8,290 bases of DNA from Porticoccaceae bacterium (GTDB lineage: Bacteria; Pseudomonadota; Gammaproteobacteria; Pseudomonadales; Porticoccaceae), in NCBI GenBank assembly GCA_017858295.1, contig JAFMBU010000067.1:1-8290 (forward strand), in the 5' to 3' direction. The notes beneath the pieces are model-generated. The model made no database searches. It was given only the letters and a program-made list of their open reading frames with translations, and was not told the origin of the DNA. Shown one piece after another: positions 1-6,217 of the stretch; the stretch's first letter is position 1; every line of letters begins with the position of its first letter. The translations under genes were made by a program, and so were the position numbers.

Positions 1-37
1 CTCCACTTGCTAGGCCAAATCTCATAGGAGAGTAGTA

Positions 38-1849
38 ATGCCTGATTATAAAGTCCCGGTAAATGATTACCTGTTTCTGTTCAATGATGTGCTCGATATG
101 CAGAGCAAATACAAAGATGTGCAGGGCGGAGACGAAGCCACCACCGATATGGTTGAGGCGATCTTTACTGAAGCAGCCAAGTTTTGTGAAAATGAATTGG
201 CGCCAATCTATCAGAGTGGCGACATTGGCTGTACTTGGGACGATGGTGTGGTGACCACACCTGCAGGTTTTAAAGAGGCCTACCAGAAGTTTATTGAAGC
301 TGGCTGGACCACTTTGACCGGCAGCACCGATATGGGCGGTCAGGGCCTGCCATCCTCTATTGGTATTGCCATCAATGAAATGATGACCACCGCTAACTGG
401 GCCTGGGCCATGTATCCGGGTCTCAGCGAGGGTGCTGTAGCAACACTTGAGACCAGCGGTACCGAGCAGCAGAAGAAAGACTATCTGGTCAAACTCATCA
501 GCGGCGTCTGGAGCGGCACCATGTGTCTCACCGAGCCCCACTGTGGTACTGATCTCGGTTTGATGAAAACCAAAGCTGTACCCAATGATGACGGCAGCTA
601 CAAGGTCAATGGCACCAAGATTTTTATCAGTGCGGGGGAGCACGATCTGACTGAAAATATTGTCCATATAGTGCTGGCCAAGTTGCCGGATTCCCCCAAG
701 GGCACCAAAGGTTTGTCGCTGTTTATTATTCCTAAGTTCTTAGTTGCTGAAGACGGTTCTGCAGGGGAGCGCAATGGCGTTCGCTGTGGTTCTATTGAAC
801 ACAAAATGGGTATTCACGGAAACGGCACTGCGGTACTTAACTTTGACGATGCCAAAGCCTTTTTGATCGGTGAGCCGAACCAGGGTCTGGCGGCCATGTT
901 TACCTATATGAATGTCGCCCGTATAGGTACAGCCAGTCAGGGTGCTGCAGCAGCCGAGCGCTCTTATCAGGGTGCCGCGAAATACGCTCGTGAGCGTCTG
1001 GCTATGCGTTCCATCTCTGGGGTTAAGAATCCCGATGGCCCAGCTGATGCCATTATCGAGCACCCAGATGTGCGTCGTATGCTGCTGACTCAGCGCGTAA
1101 TAGCTGAAGGCGGTCGTGCCATGGTCACTTATGCCAGCCAGTTTGCCGATGTTTATCGCGGTGGCAACAGCCAGCAGGAACGTGATGCTGCGGAAATTCG
1201 CCTGGGCTTCTGCACACCAATACTTAAAGGGTTTATTACTGAATTGGGTGTTGAAGCAGCCAACCATGGTGTTCAGGTATTTGGCGGTCATGGTTATATC
1301 AAAGAGTGGGGCATGGAGCAGATTCTCCGGGACAGCCGCATTGCCACACTGTACGAAGGCACCACCGGTATTCAGGCATTGGATCTGGTTGGCCGCAAAG
1401 TACTGATGGACAAGTTCAAACAACTCAATGTCTTTACTGGCGAGATGCTCAGCTTCGCCGCACAGTTTTTACCCTGGAAGAAGTCACCCCAGGCCAAGCA
1501 GATGCGCAAGCAGGCTTGGACTATCACCAAACTGGCGATTAAGTGGCGCTATCTGGCATACCGCATGGCCATGAGAGCGAAAAAGAACCCAGATAATGTG
1601 GGTGCTTCATCGGTGGATTTCCTGATGTACTCCGGTTATGCCTATATGGCCTTTATGTGGGGAAAGATGAGTTTCGCTGCACACAAACAATTGGCTGCAG
1701 GTGAGGGAGATCAGAAATTTTTGGACTCCAAACTGCACAGTGCCGAGTTTTTCTTTGAGCGTATTCTGCCCCGTGCCGATGCTCATGCTAAAACCCTGAG
1801 TGCCAACCTTGAAAGCCTGATGGCTATGCCGACGAGCTATTTTGAGTAA
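38..1849 (+). CDS. Acyl-CoA dehydrogenase, long DmdC-like type with C-terminal extension
   Basis: FAD-dependent acyl-CoA dehydrogenase of 603 residues, well above the roughly 380 of classical short/medium-chain enzymes. It should introduce the alpha-beta double bond into an acyl-CoA in the cytoplasm and pass electrons to ETF. The N-terminus (about 2-34, starting PDYKVPVNDYLFL) is the short extra segment typical of this subfamily. The flavin-binding MCLTEPHCGTD motif is at 162-172, GGHGY at 416-420, and the catalytic-base region LYEGTTGIQ places the likely catalytic Glu at 440. Residues about 465-600 form the extra C-terminal helical domain. The start is supported by AGGAG at 26-30, seven bases before ATG. 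The gene is followed by a strong terminator, so it ends its transcript. This architecture is shared by DmdC (3-methylmercaptopropionyl-CoA dehydrogenase of DMSP demethylation) and by several FadE-like paralogues. The true substrate cannot be read from the sequence and no other dmd gene is visible. Confidence 0.93.
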   Translation: MPDYKVPVNDYLFLFNDVLDMQSKYKDVQGGDEATTDMVEAIFTEAAKFCENELAPIYQSGDIGCTWDDGVVTTPAGFKEAYQKFIEAGWTTLTGSTDMGGQGLPSSIGIAINEMMTTANWAWAMYPGLSEGAVATLETSGTEQQKKDYLVKLISGVWSGTMCLTEPHCGTDLGLMKTKAVPNDDGSYKVNGTKIFISAGEHDLTENIVHIVLAKLPDSPKGTKGLSLFIIPKFLVAEDGSAGERNGVRCGSIEHKMGIHGNGTAVLNFDDAKAFLIGEPNQGLAAMFTYMNVARIGTASQGAAAAERSYQGAAKYARERLAMRSISGVKNPDGPADAIIEHPDVRRMLLTQRVIAEGGRAMVTYASQFADVYRGGNSQQERDAAEIRLGFCTPILKGFITELGVEAANHGVQVFGGHGYIKEWGMEQILRDSRIATLYEGTTGIQALDLVGRKVLMDKFKQLNVFTGEMLSFAAQFLPWKKSPQAKQMRKQAWTITKLAIKWRYLAYRMAMRAKKNPDNVGASSVDFLMYSGYAYMAFMWGKMSFAAHKQLAAGEGDQKFLDSKLHSAEFFFERILPRADAHAKTLSANLESLMAMPTSYFE

Positions 1850-1873
1850 AGGCTAGTCTAGCGTCGTTAGTTC

Positions 1874-1907
1874 AAAAACCCTGCAGTTTAGGCTGCAGGG
1901 TTTTTTT
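1874..1907 (+). terminator. Rho-independent terminator after the acyl-CoA dehydrogenase
   Basis: A perfect 8-bp GC-rich stem, CCCTGCAG (1879-1886) with CTGCAGGG (1893-1900), encloses a 6-base loop. It is followed by seven T (1901-1907) and preceded by five A (1874-1878) that can extend the stem. It begins 25 bases after the dehydrogenase stop codon. The A tract on the left makes some activity on the other strand possible, but no minus-strand gene ends here. Confidence 0.93.
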
Positions 1908-1934
1908 ACGCCGGTCGCTTTTAATACTTATTAT
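1905..1934 (+). promoter_or_regulatory. Possible weak sigma-70 promoter for the nitroreductase gene
   Basis: TTTACG (1905-1910) and TATTAT (1929-1934) are separated by 18 bases, in the 160-base gap between the terminator and the nitroreductase start. A TATAAG (1932-1937) overlaps as an alternative -10. A promoter is expected here because the upstream transcript is terminated. The match itself is modest, and the -35 overlaps the terminator T-run. Confidence 0.25.
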
Positions 1935-2009
1935 AAGATTGAAACAAGTGACAGGCCATGGCTCCATTGTTACAGTCCAGCTCAAACAAAATAGTCAAAG
2001 GAAGAGAGA

Positions 2010-2678
2010 ATGGAATTTGCAGATGTGGTTAAGGCGCGGCACTCCTACCGAGGGTTTTTACCCAAGGCAGTGGATGAAAAGACCTTAAAAGAGATTTTTG
2101 AACTGGCCAGTTGGGCACCCTCCAACTGTAATGTTCAGCCCTGGCATGTGCATGTTCTATCTGGTGACGCCTGCAATAGCATGCGCGAAAAAATGAAGGC
2201 GGCAGCCTTAGAAAATCCCAGCGGCAATCCGGACTTCCCTTGGCAGGGCAAGTTTAGCGGCGACTACCGTGAGCGCCAAATCTGCTCTGCATTGGGTCTT
2301 TGGGAGCATCAGGGAGTCACGCGGGAAGATCGGGAAAAGCGTGAATGGTCTTGGATGCGTAACTTTGAATTCTTCGATGCGCCGCATATTGCCTTTATCT
2401 TTGTTACCGATGAATTTCCTGAGCTGGTGCGTCTGGCCGGTGATACGGGTATGTATGCCCAGACCCTGATGCTGGCAATGGAGAATGCCGGGCTGGGTTC
2501 TTGCCCACAGACCTCAGTGAGCTGCTATCCGGATCTGGTTCGTCAAGAGCTGGGTGTAGAGAGCCAGTTTAAACTGATGATGGGTCTCTCCTTTGGCTAT
2601 GTAGATCATGCTGATAGCGCCAATAATCTGCGCACTGATCGCGCACCTCTAGAGCAGTCCACGACCTTTCATAGCTAG
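2010..2678 (+). CDS. Nitroreductase-family FMN oxidoreductase
   Basis: Cytoplasmic FMN-dependent, NAD(P)H-using oxidoreductase of 222 residues, the usual family length. The N-terminal ARHSYRGF (9-16) is the phosphate/FMN-contacting RxSxRxF-like motif. APSNCNVQPW (36-45) is the second conserved FMN segment, and GLGSCPQT (161-168) matches the third FMN-contacting loop near the C-terminus. Such enzymes act as homodimers and reduce nitroaromatics, quinones or, in some relatives, enone or halogenated substrates. The physiological substrate is not predictable here. The start is supported by AAGGA at 1998-2002, seven bases before ATG. It is transcribed separately from the upstream dehydrogenase, with a terminator between them, and it converges on the cyclase gene with only 20 bases between the stops. 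No clear hairpin terminator is seen in that gap. Confidence 0.92.
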   Translation: MEFADVVKARHSYRGFLPKAVDEKTLKEIFELASWAPSNCNVQPWHVHVLSGDACNSMREKMKAAALENPSGNPDFPWQGKFSGDYRERQICSALGLWEHQGVTREDREKREWSWMRNFEFFDAPHIAFIFVTDEFPELVRLAGDTGMYAQTLMLAMENAGLGSCPQTSVSCYPDLVRQELGVESQFKLMMGLSFGYVDHADSANNLRTDRAPLEQSTTFHS

Positions 2679-2698
2679 TGTTGCGAACTTGCCGAGGG

Positions 2699-3946
2699 TC
2701 AGGCCGCCTGAATACAGTTGCGGCCCGATGCCTTGGCGCGATAGAGGGCCTTGTCCGCGCTTTTTAGTACCTGTTCAAATGGGTTGATACTGTTGCCAGA
2801 GGTAGCCTTGTCACTGCTGGCAACGCCAATGCTTACAGTCAGGCGCAAATTGCTTTTTCTCTTGCTGGCGCCGCGCCTTGGCTCACCCTGTTTCAGGTTC
2901 TTTGGCCGCTGCTGCTTATCTCGCACCACCATATCGTAGTTGGCTATGGCCTGACGACAGGCCTCCAGTGTATCCAATACTTGCTGTTCGGTTTTCCCCT
3001 TAAACAGCAGACAGAACTCCTCACCACCATAGCGAAACGGTTTGCCGCCCTCGGCGGTTTGCGCGAGCAGGCTGGCGATCACGCGCAGAGCCTGATCTCC
3101 CAGCTCATGGCCAAACTGATCATTGATCTTCTTAAAATAATCCGCATCCACCATGGCAACGCTATAGGGCCCACGCAATGTTTTAGCTGTCTGTTGCAGA
3201 GCGCGACGATTGCCAATCTGGGTAAGATCATCGCGGTAACCAATCTGTAATAGACTGATAGTTAGGTTAATGCACAGCAGCAGACCCATGCCGGAAAACA
3301 TAAACGCCGAGACACTATTGAGCTGAATCCAACCATAGGTAATCAGGCTCATCAGGGAGCAGCCGAGCACGGAGTTGTGAATACTCTGTTGCTGATAGAG
3401 GCTTAAGCCCAGACATAGGCCGACGGCAGAAAAATAGAGTAGCCAGCTCAGAGTGGAGAGATAGGTGCCCATCAGGCCATTGCTCAGCGCGCTGGTGGCT
3501 GAGGCTAAAAAGAGTTGCTGGTTGATCACCAATAGGCCGGCTATGAAAAGAATAATCAGTGGTGTCAGCAGTATCGCCAGTAGTCCCTGTAACTGCAGAC
3601 AGCTGCTTTGGGGCAGCAGTGCATAGGTAATCAATAGCGCCGGACTGAGCAGGGTTAGCAGATAGAAAATCTGACTGGCGGGCTGAGAGTTTAGCGGCGA
3701 CTGCAAAAAGCTTTGAATTAGCCAATAGGCACAGAGCAGGCTAATACTAATGCCGGCCTCCAGTGCATGATTGGTTAACAGAGCCATAAGGGTTGCCAGC
3801 CCGAGTAAAATATAGGGCAATTGCAGCAGCAAAAAGTCTAGTTGGCTAGTGCTGTTCAGGGGCTGATCGGCGAGGAGGTAGCGCAGTAATAAAGCAGTCG
3901 CTGCGCAGCTAAGCGGCAGCACCAGGCGAAAAATTGTCGACGACAT
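2699..3946 (-). CDS. Membrane-anchored diguanylate cyclase (GGDEF domain, GGEEF active site)
   Basis: Protein of 415 residues. Residues 1 to about 233 are very hydrophobic, with roughly seven or eight predicted membrane helices and no recognisable named sensor domain. The GGDEF domain follows (about 236-415): DDLTQIGNRRAL (239-250), metal-binding D267 within VDADYFKKIND, the GHELGD guanine-binding segment (279-284), the GGEEF active site (307-311) and LTVSIGVA (369-376). All catalytic signatures are intact, so it should make c-di-GMP from two GTP on the cytoplasmic face. The usual inhibitory RxxD, five residues before GGEEF, is replaced by AEGG (298-301), so I-site feedback is probably absent. 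A strongly basic loop (about 342-366, many K/R) is inserted before the last strands. It is the third minus-strand gene after slyD and the permease, 66 bases behind the permease. No strong ribosome binding site is seen; GTGAG lies 10-11 bases before ATG. Confidence 0.93.
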   Translation of the reverse strand: MSSTIFRLVLPLSCAATALLLRYLLADQPLNSTSQLDFLLLQLPYILLGLATLMALLTNHALEAGISISLLCAYWLIQSFLQSPLNSQPASQIFYLLTLLSPALLITYALLPQSSCLQLQGLLAILLTPLIILFIAGLLVINQQLFLASATSALSNGLMGTYLSTLSWLLYFSAVGLCLGLSLYQQQSIHNSVLGCSLMSLITYGWIQLNSVSAFMFSGMGLLLCINLTISLLQIGYRDDLTQIGNRRALQQTAKTLRGPYSVAMVDADYFKKINDQFGHELGDQALRVIASLLAQTAEGGKPFRYGGEEFCLLFKGKTEQQVLDTLEACRQAIANYDMVVRDKQQRPKNLKQGEPRRGASKRKSNLRLTVSIGVASSDKATSGNSINPFEQVLKSADKALYRAKASGRNCIQAA

Positions 3947-3965
3947 AGAACTAGCTCACTGATTC

Positions 3966-3994
3966 TCGATAAACCGTGACCTAATAGTAGTCAA
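3966..3994 (-). promoter_or_regulatory. Possible sigma-70 promoter for the diguanylate cyclase
   Basis: Read on the minus strand, TTGACT (3989-3994, five of six consensus bases) is followed after 17 bases by TATCGA (3966-3971, a poor -10). The last base of the -10 is 19 bases before the ATG of the cyclase. This would allow the cyclase to be expressed independently of slyD and the permease. The good -35 and exact spacing are offset by the weak -10. Confidence 0.33.
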
Positions 3995-4012
3995 CTTTTA
4001 TGGCTAAGGACG

Positions 4013-4795
4013 CTAAACCAAGATCTGCAGCAGCCCCACCAGACTAGTGCTCAATAGCACCCAGCCGAGAACTTGATAGAAGCGCGCATTACTGCGTTGC
4101 AGCAGGCGCTGATGGAATTTTTGTCCGATCATATGACCGATTCCGGCAGCGGGCAGCAACCAGAGTGATGCTATTAGCTGGAGGTCGACCCCGGCAAGGT
4201 TAAAGGCAAACAGCTTGATACTGACCAGTACAAACCAGAGCACAAACAGCGTATTGCGAAACTCATGAGCTTTGATATGGCGCATAGCCACGGCAATCAC
4301 CAGGGGTCCACCGATCAGGGAAGTACCGCTAATATAGGCGCCCAGTATTAGGAAAACTGTATCCAGTAGTCGGCTATTGCTCTGTAGTGGTTTTCCAATG
4401 ATATAGGTGATCGAGTAGGCCGCAATTAGCAAAAAGATAATGCTGTTCATCAGATCGCTTGGCAGTATCAGCAGGCCCACAACACCGGCCAGTTTCGGGA
4501 TCAGCATAATCAGCAATGCGTAGCGCACAAAGCGCCAATTTATGGCTTCTTGGGGCGCCCCGGAATGGTCCTCTGAAGGGATTTTTCTGTGGGACAAGAA
4601 GAGTGTTAGACCAGCAAAAAACAGTAGATGAATGGAAATAATTGGCAGAAAAAACAGTGGGTCATTATGGATTAACAGCAGAAATGGAATGGTAAATAGC
4701 GCACCGCCAAAGCCAAAGCCGGCGCGCACAAAGCCGCTCCAGATAAACACCACGACAATTAGCGCGTACTGATACCACTGAAAATCTAAATTCAT
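4013..4795 (-). CDS. TauE/SafE (DUF81) family membrane permease
   Basis: Integral membrane protein of 260 residues, the family norm, with about eight hydrophobic helices. The two internally related family motifs are present: AGFGFGGALFTIP (25-37) near the N-terminus and GAYISGTSLIGGPLVIA (152-168) in the second half. These mark the inverted-repeat TauE/SafE fold. Relatives export or import sulfite, sulfoacetate or other sulfur-containing or organic anions across the inner membrane; the substrate here is unknown. The start lies 13 bases after the slyD-like stop, with no strong ribosome binding site of its own, so co-transcription and reinitiation behind slyD are likely. The tight spacing is seen; a shared function is not implied by either family. 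Confidence 0.88.
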   Translation of the reverse strand: MNLDFQWYQYALIVVVFIWSGFVRAGFGFGGALFTIPFLLLIHNDPLFFLPIISIHLLFFAGLTLFLSHRKIPSEDHSGAPQEAINWRFVRYALLIMLIPKLAGVVGLLILPSDLMNSIIFLLIAAYSITYIIGKPLQSNSRLLDTVFLILGAYISGTSLIGGPLVIAVAMRHIKAHEFRNTLFVLWFVLVSIKLFAFNLAGVDLQLIASLWLLPAAGIGHMIGQKFHQRLLQRSNARFYQVLGWVLLSTSLVGLLQILV

Positions 4796-4808
4796 TTAAC
4801 TGGCGACT

Positions 4809-5294
4809 CTAGTGGCCGCAACCGCCGCTACCGTGAACATGGCCGTGGCCAATTTCGTCTTCGGTGGCAGGGCGAATACTAATTACTTCGATTTCGAAAT
4901 GCAGGTTTTTGCCCGCCAGTGGATGGTTCATATCCACATCGGCATTGAACTTTCCCAGCTTTATAATGGTTCCCGGCTTAACGCCGTTCTCAGTGTTGAC
5001 GTTGATCGCCTGACCAACGGATAACTTGCCTTCATGTTTGAGGTATTTAGTTGGAATGCGCTGCATATTATTGACATTGCGCAGTCCATAGCCCTCGGCT
5101 GGGCTAACACTAAAGACGCGTTTTTCCCCTTCTTCTGCACCGGCAATGGCGACTTCAAAACCACGAATCATCTGGCGGTGACCATGGAGATAAACCATTG
5201 GCTCTTGGCTGTCGTAACTTTTATCGAGGATCTCATCATTATCATCTTTAAGCTGGTAGTGAAGGGTGATAACGTGATTGTGTTTGACCTGCAT
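4809..5294 (-). CDS. slyD: SlyD-like FKBP-type peptidyl-prolyl cis-trans isomerase with His-rich tail
   Basis: Cytoplasmic prolyl isomerase and folding chaperone of 161 residues. The FKBP core is split: residues about 1-70 with YLHGHRQMIRGFE (35-47) and AEGYG (66-70), an insert-in-flap chaperone domain (about 74-119), then the closing strands with NHPLAGKNLHFEIEV (123-137), close to the classical SlyD signature. The tail GHGHVHGSGGCGH (149-161) has four His and one Cys, a short version of the SlyD metal-binding tail that in E. coli binds nickel and supports hydrogenase maturation. I chose the ATG at 5294 because GAGG (5303-5306) lies eight bases upstream. A TTG seven codons earlier (5315) is open but has no ribosome binding site. 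It leads a minus-strand group with the TauE-family permease. SlpA/FkpB is less likely because of the His tail. Confidence 0.9.
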   Translation of the reverse strand: MQVKHNHVITLHYQLKDDNDEILDKSYDSQEPMVYLHGHRQMIRGFEVAIAGAEEGEKRVFSVSPAEGYGLRNVNNMQRIPTKYLKHEGKLSVGQAINVNTENGVKPGTIIKLGKFNADVDMNHPLAGKNLHFEIEVISIRPATEDEIGHGHVHGSGGCGH

Positions 5295-5302
5295 TGGTGA
5301 GA

Positions 5303-5306
5303 CCTC
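5303..5306 (-). promoter_or_regulatory. Shine-Dalgarno site fixing the slyD start
   Basis: On the minus strand GAGG lies eight bases before the ATG at 5294. It falls inside the longer open frame that begins with TTG at 5315, and so favours the shorter 161-residue protein. Confidence 0.65.
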
Positions 5307-5368
5307 AATGAGCAATAATTTCAGGGAACGCAGTTTACATCAGTTGCGTCGGTTGCAACATTGGCCGG

Positions 5369-5467
5369 GGCTCTTAATTATGGACTTTTTAATTACTGGC
5401 TCTTAATTATGGCCTTTTAATTACCGGCTCTTAATTACGGGCTTTTAATTACCAGCTCTTAGCTAAC
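5369..5467. repeat. Tandem repeat array with palindromic TTAATTA cores between slyD and smrA
   Basis: Three near-identical units (5369-5397, 29 bases; 5398-5425 and 5426-5453, 28 bases each) plus a partial fourth (5454-5467). Each unit is two related half-units: GGCTCTTAATTAY and GGNCTTTTAATTACY. The cores TTAATTA start at 5374, 5389, 5403, 5417, 5431 and 5445, with a degenerate TTAGCTA at 5459, giving spacings of 15 then 14 bases throughout. The last core changes AATT to AGCT and so keeps its dyad symmetry. The array is non-coding, with frequent stop codons. It lies in the only divergent intergenic region of the window, 75 bases upstream of the slyD ATG and 40 bases upstream of the smrA ATG. 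It could be a multi-site protein-binding region or simply a minisatellite. The remaining intergenic bases (5307-5368) show no confident promoter. Confidence 0.9.
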
Positions 5468-5490
5468 AGTACTAATCTAACCCAGTGAGA

Positions 5491-5497
5491 AAAGGAG
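5491..5497 (+). promoter_or_regulatory. Strong Shine-Dalgarno site that decides the smrA start
   Basis: AAAGGAG ends at 5497. The first in-frame ATG (5499) is only one base away, too close for initiation. The second ATG (5508), three codons later, is ten bases away and is therefore preferred. Confidence 0.7.
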
Positions 5498-5507
5498 AAT
5501 GGCAGCT

Positions 5508-6149
5508 ATGTCAGGGGCAAGTAAAGACCGCGAAATAAACGCCGGGGGTGGCAGCCAAGATGATCTCGACGAGGGATTTGATGCGCTGTTTGGCGACTCC
5601 GTTGAACCTTTGCGCGGCAAGGGCGCGGCGTTTGTCGCCAAGACTGTCCAGTTGACGCCGGGGGTGTTGGCGCGGCGAGAGGCGGCCCAGTTAGAGGTTC
5701 AGGATGAGGGCAACTTCCTCGATCCGGACAGCATTATTGAGCAGGTTGCCCCCCTTGACCCATTGGAATTTTCCCGTCCCGGTGTGCAGCACGGTGTGTA
5801 TAAAAATCTGCGCATGGGCAAGTACGAGATTCAATCCCGCCTCGACCTGCATCGCCACACAGTTGAGCAGGCGCGCACGGCCCTTTGGACTTTTGTCGAC
5901 GATTGTCAAAAGCACTCGGTACGCTGCGCTCTGATTACCCATGGTAAAGGTGAACACCTTGCGCGACCTGCGGTGCTTAAAAGCTGCGTCAACCACTGGC
6001 TAAAACAGTTTGATCAGGTGTTGGCTTTTCATACAGCACAGAAGTATCACGGCGGCTTGGGTGCCACCTATGTGCTGATCAAAAAGGGTAGTGCTGCCCG
6101 TCAGAATACCAGTGAGAAACTCGAGCAGGCAGGACACTATAAACCCTAG
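5508..6149 (+). CDS. smrA: Smr-domain protein of the SmrA type
   Basis: Protein of 213 residues (216 from the alternative ATG at 5499). Residues about 1-80 are acidic to mixed and probably flexible. LDPLEFSRPGVQHGVYKNLRMGKY (83-106 region) is the conserved linker found in E. coli YdaL/SmrA just before the Smr domain. The Smr domain (about 107-193) carries LDLH (112-115), THGKG (144-148) and HGGLGATYVLI (181-191). The LDxH and HGxG residues are those linked to nuclease activity in Smr proteins. The family includes the MutS2 C-terminal domain and SmrB, which cleaves mRNA at collided ribosomes; SmrA's own role is less clear, and 'DNA endonuclease SmrA' is a database name. The upstream linker argues for SmrA rather than SmrB. 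It is divergent from slyD, with the repeat array and a strong ribosome binding site before it. Confidence 0.88.
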   Translation: MSGASKDREINAGGGSQDDLDEGFDALFGDSVEPLRGKGAAFVAKTVQLTPGVLARREAAQLEVQDEGNFLDPDSIIEQVAPLDPLEFSRPGVQHGVYKNLRMGKYEIQSRLDLHRHTVEQARTALWTFVDDCQKHSVRCALITHGKGEHLARPAVLKSCVNHWLKQFDQVLAFHTAQKYHGGLGATYVLIKKGSAARQNTSEKLEQAGHYKP

Positions 6150-6177
6150 CAACTGCGCCTTAGCCAATAGCGCTCGT

Positions 6178-6206
6178 TGATCTTTTTACGCCCAATCAGC
6201 GTAAGA
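6178..6206 (+). promoter_or_regulatory. Candidate RpoE/ChrR-type ECF sigma promoter before the DUF1295 gene
   Basis: TGATCT (6178-6183) and TAAGA (6202-6206) are separated by exactly 18 bases in the 68-base gap after smrA. The promoter consensus remembered for the singlet-oxygen ECF sigma factor RpoE of Rhodobacter, also found in gammaproteobacterial relatives, is TGATCC-N18-TAAGA. Ten of eleven positions match, with the right spacing. Transcription would start near 6213-6215. The genes behind it are of kinds consistent with such a regulon. No other TGATC plus TAAGA pair at this spacing was noticed in the window. Confidence 0.6.
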
Positions 6207-6217
6207 GCCCAATAATA

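Noticed and set aside
740..1423. Minus-strand open frame of 227 codons inside the acyl-CoA dehydrogenase gene
   Set aside because: It lies wholly opposite a well-supported dehydrogenase with all family motifs, has no ribosome binding site and resembles no family I know. It is a shadow frame.
1910..1938. A second RpoE/ChrR-type promoter before the nitroreductase
   Set aside because: TAAGA occurs at 1934-1938, but the position 18 bases upstream reads GCCGGT, not TGATC.
2679..2698. Bidirectional terminator between the convergent nitroreductase and cyclase genes
   Set aside because: The 20-base gap shows no convincing stem with a T-run on either strand.
3315..3725. Second minus-strand frame of 136 codons within the diguanylate cyclase gene
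   Set aside because: It is out of frame inside the membrane region of the cyclase and has no recognisable motif. It is a by-product of the cyclase codons.
3905..3946. Lipoprotein signal at the start of the diguanylate cyclase (PLSC)
   Set aside because: Position -3 is proline and the segment continues as a membrane helix, so it does not fit a lipobox.
5295..5315. TTG start seven codons upstream of the slyD ATG
   Set aside because: No ribosome binding site precedes it, and the GAGG for the downstream ATG lies within the extension; SlyD proteins normally begin at the position equivalent to the ATG.
5369..5467. CRISPR array or plasmid/phage iterons
   Set aside because: Units are contiguous without unique spacers, there are no cas or rep genes, and the flanks are housekeeping-type genes.
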